A DNA stretch of 32,228 bases from Candidatus Methylomirabilota bacterium (GTDB taxonomy: Bacteria; Methylomirabilota; Methylomirabilia; Rokubacteriales; DASRDR01). Where the stretch lies: positions 1-32,228 of the forward strand of contig DASYQW010000221.1 in NCBI GenBank assembly GCA_036005065.1. The letters run 5' to 3'. Numbering within the stretch: the stretch's first letter is position 1; the number at the start of each line of letters is the position of its first letter. A model generated the notes under the pieces. The model worked only from the letters and a program-made list of their open reading frames with translations. It was not told the DNA's origin and made no database searches. Position numbers and translations under genes: made by a program. This document shows, one piece after another, positions 31,009-32,228 of the stretch.

Positions 31009-32178
31009 ATGGAAACCACCTGGAAGGCGGGGCTCGAAGACGTCATCGCGGCCCGCTCGGCCATCTGCGCCATCGACGGGGAGGCGGGCCGACTCTACTA
31101 CCGCGGCTACGAGATCGGCGACCTGGCATCCGCCGTGAGCTTCGAGGCGGCGACGCATCTGCTCTGGTTCGGCGAGCTGCCCGAGCATGCCGAGGCCTTC
31201 TCGGCCCGGCTCGAGGGGGGGCGCGGGCTGCCGGCGCCGGTGCTGGCCATGCTCCGCTCGCTGCCCCGCGACTGCCATCCCCTCGACGCGCTGCGAACCG
31301 GTGTGTCGCTGGCGGCGGCGCTGGATCCCGACGTCCGCGCCGGCGACCGCGAGGCCAACCTCCGGAAGGCGACCCGGCTGATGAGCCTCGTCCCCGAGAC
31401 CGTGGCGGCCTGGCATCGCCTCCGTCGCGGGCTGGAGCCCTTGCCGGCTCGGCCCGGCGGCTCGCACGCCGCGCACTTCCTCTACCTCCTGGAGGGCCGG
31501 GAGCCCTCTCCCGAGATGGCCCGGGTGCTGGACGTGATCCTCACCCTCCACGCGGATCACGAGTTGAACGCCTCCACCTTCGCCGCCCGGGTGGCGGTGG
31601 CGACCCTCGCCGACCTCCACGCCGCCGTCGTGGCCGCCATCGCGACGCTCAAGGGGCCGCGACACGGCGGCGCCAACGAGGACGTCCTGGCGATGCTCCT
31701 CGAGATCGCCGAGCCCTCGAGGGCCGAGGCCTTCATCGACGCGCGGCTTCACGCCCATGCCGCGCTGTCCCGGCCCGAGCGCGCCGATCCCCGGGCCCGG
31801 GTGCCGGGATTCGGTCATCGCGTGTACAAGGTCGACGACGCGCGGGCGCGGGTCCTGCGCGGGATGGCCAAGTCGATGGCCGAGGCCACCGGCCACACGC
31901 GGCTCTTCGAGGCCGCGGAACGCGTCTACGAAGCGATGAAGGTCCGGACGAGCCTGCCGGTCAACGTCGACTTCTTCTCGGCCGTGGTCTACGACGCCCT
32001 CGGGATCTCGCCGGACTTCTGCACGTCGATCTTCGCCGTCGGCCGCGTGGCCGGCTGGTGCGCCCACGCGCTCGAGCAGTATGCGGACAACCGCCTGATC
32101 CGCCCGCGCGCCGAGTACGTGGGGCCGGCGCCCCGGGGACTCGGCCGGGCCGCCCGGGGTCTCGGAGTGGGCCGCTGA
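31009..32178 (+). CDS. Citrate synthase / 2-methylcitrate synthase family
   Basis: 389 residues from the ATG at 31009; GAGGAGG lies five bases upstream, favouring this start over the ATG at 30967. The enzyme condenses acetyl-CoA (or propionyl-CoA) with oxaloacetate. Catalytic and binding residues are present: HADHELNAST (His184), GPRHGGANED (His219), GFGHRVYK (His270) and NVDFFSA (Asp321). The N-terminal GLEDVIAARSAICAIDGEAG and YYRGYEI are typical. The length is that of the short Gram-positive/archaeal-type and 2-methylcitrate enzymes, without the extra N-terminal domain of E. coli GltA. No prp genes are nearby, so citrate versus methylcitrate activity is open. The control region contains a consensus promoter and palindromes shared with the divergent HTH gene. 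Confidence 0.95.
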   Translation: METTWKAGLEDVIAARSAICAIDGEAGRLYYRGYEIGDLASAVSFEAATHLLWFGELPEHAEAFSARLEGGRGLPAPVLAMLRSLPRDCHPLDALRTGVSLAAALDPDVRAGDREANLRKATRLMSLVPETVAAWHRLRRGLEPLPARPGGSHAAHFLYLLEGREPSPEMARVLDVILTLHADHELNASTFAARVAVATLADLHAAVVAAIATLKGPRHGGANEDVLAMLLEIAEPSRAEAFIDARLHAHAALSRPERADPRARVPGFGHRVYKVDDARARVLRGMAKSMAEATGHTRLFEAAERVYEAMKVRTSLPVNVDFFSAVVYDALGISPDFCTSIFAVGRVAGWCAHALEQYADNRLIRPRAEYVGPAPRGLGRAARGLGVGR

Positions 32179-32193
32179 GGCCCCCTCGGCGCG

Positions 32194-32228
32194 TCACGAG
32201 TGGCGGAAGCGCGGCGGCTCCTTCGCGA
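32194..32228 (-). CDS. C-terminal tip of a minus-strand gene (partial)
   Basis: The minus strand reads AKEPPRFRHS and then TGA at 32196-32194. The composition and the KEPPRFR ending resemble the C-terminus of enoyl-CoA hydratase-type proteins, and the convergent placement 15 bases from the citrate synthase stop is normal. Only about ten residues are visible, so this is tentative. Confidence 0.3.
   Translation of the reverse strand, partial: AKEPPRFRHS

Noticed and set aside
1-32228. tRNA, rRNA, CRISPR or riboswitch
   Set aside because: No cloverleaf, repeat-spacer array or known riboswitch core was seen on either strand by eye. A covariance-model scan was not possible here.

Overview
The window is 32,228 bases of very GC-rich bacterial chromosome with tight gene packing. 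It carries no tRNA, rRNA, CRISPR array, transposase or phage gene that I could see. Gene content (hybrid histidine kinases, TRAP and ABC uptake systems, short lineage-type hypothetical proteins, starts with either AGGAGG sites or near-leaderless promoters) fits a soil or groundwater proteobacteria-like lineage such as Rokubacteria/Methylomirabilota. That placement is inference from style, not from a marker gene.

Layout. 1-2.5 kb (minus): cysteine synthase running off the left edge, a FluG-type amidohydrolase and a dodecin. 2.7-8.0 kb (minus): a signalling cluster with a lone receiver, a 1216-residue REC-GAFx3-PAS-kinase-REC protein, a second receiver and a small DRR/ERR-rich protein coupled to it. 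8.4 kb (plus): a small hypothetical gene. 9.0-11.3 kb (minus): a membrane Cache-GAF histidine kinase. 11.5-12.9 kb: very small genes, some overlapping or apparently frameshifted, plus an XRE regulator with a clear operator. 13.0-14.4 kb (minus): an exported M23 peptidase. 14.5-14.9 kb (plus): a carboxymuconolactone decarboxylase/AhpD-family gene with an in-frame TGA exactly at the second Cys of its CxxC motif, followed by a bacterial SECIS-like hairpin. This is a strong selenoprotein candidate and the most interesting item here. 15.0-19.4 kb: an alpha/beta hydrolase, a family 5 ABC substrate-binding protein on the other strand, and an overlapping acetyltransferase plus 2-oxoglutarate-type oxygenase pair. 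19.5-25.0 kb (minus): a second signalling operon (hybrid kinase, receiver, HisKA-REC-nucleotide cyclase, membrane protein). 25.2-26.6 kb: a cupredoxin and a convergent exported superoxide-reductase-like protein that lacks the Cys iron ligand, separated by a strong two-way hairpin. 26.7-27.4 kb: a TVP38/DedA-like membrane protein. 27.6-30.5 kb (minus): a TRAP transporter in dctP-dctQ-dctM order. 30.6-32.2 kb: an excisionase-type HTH protein divergent from a citrate synthase, with palindromes between them.

How it fits together. The two signalling blocks carry eight receiver domains and three complete kinases, but no DNA-binding output domain. The only recognisable output is the class III nucleotide cyclase, so signalling here probably ends in a cyclic nucleotide or in protein-protein contacts. 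The transporters and hydrolases suggest scavenging of organic acids and peptides. The citrate synthase is probably controlled by its divergent HTH neighbour. The selenoprotein, the SOR-like protein and the cupredoxin suggest thiol/redox and metal handling, but they are not in one operon.
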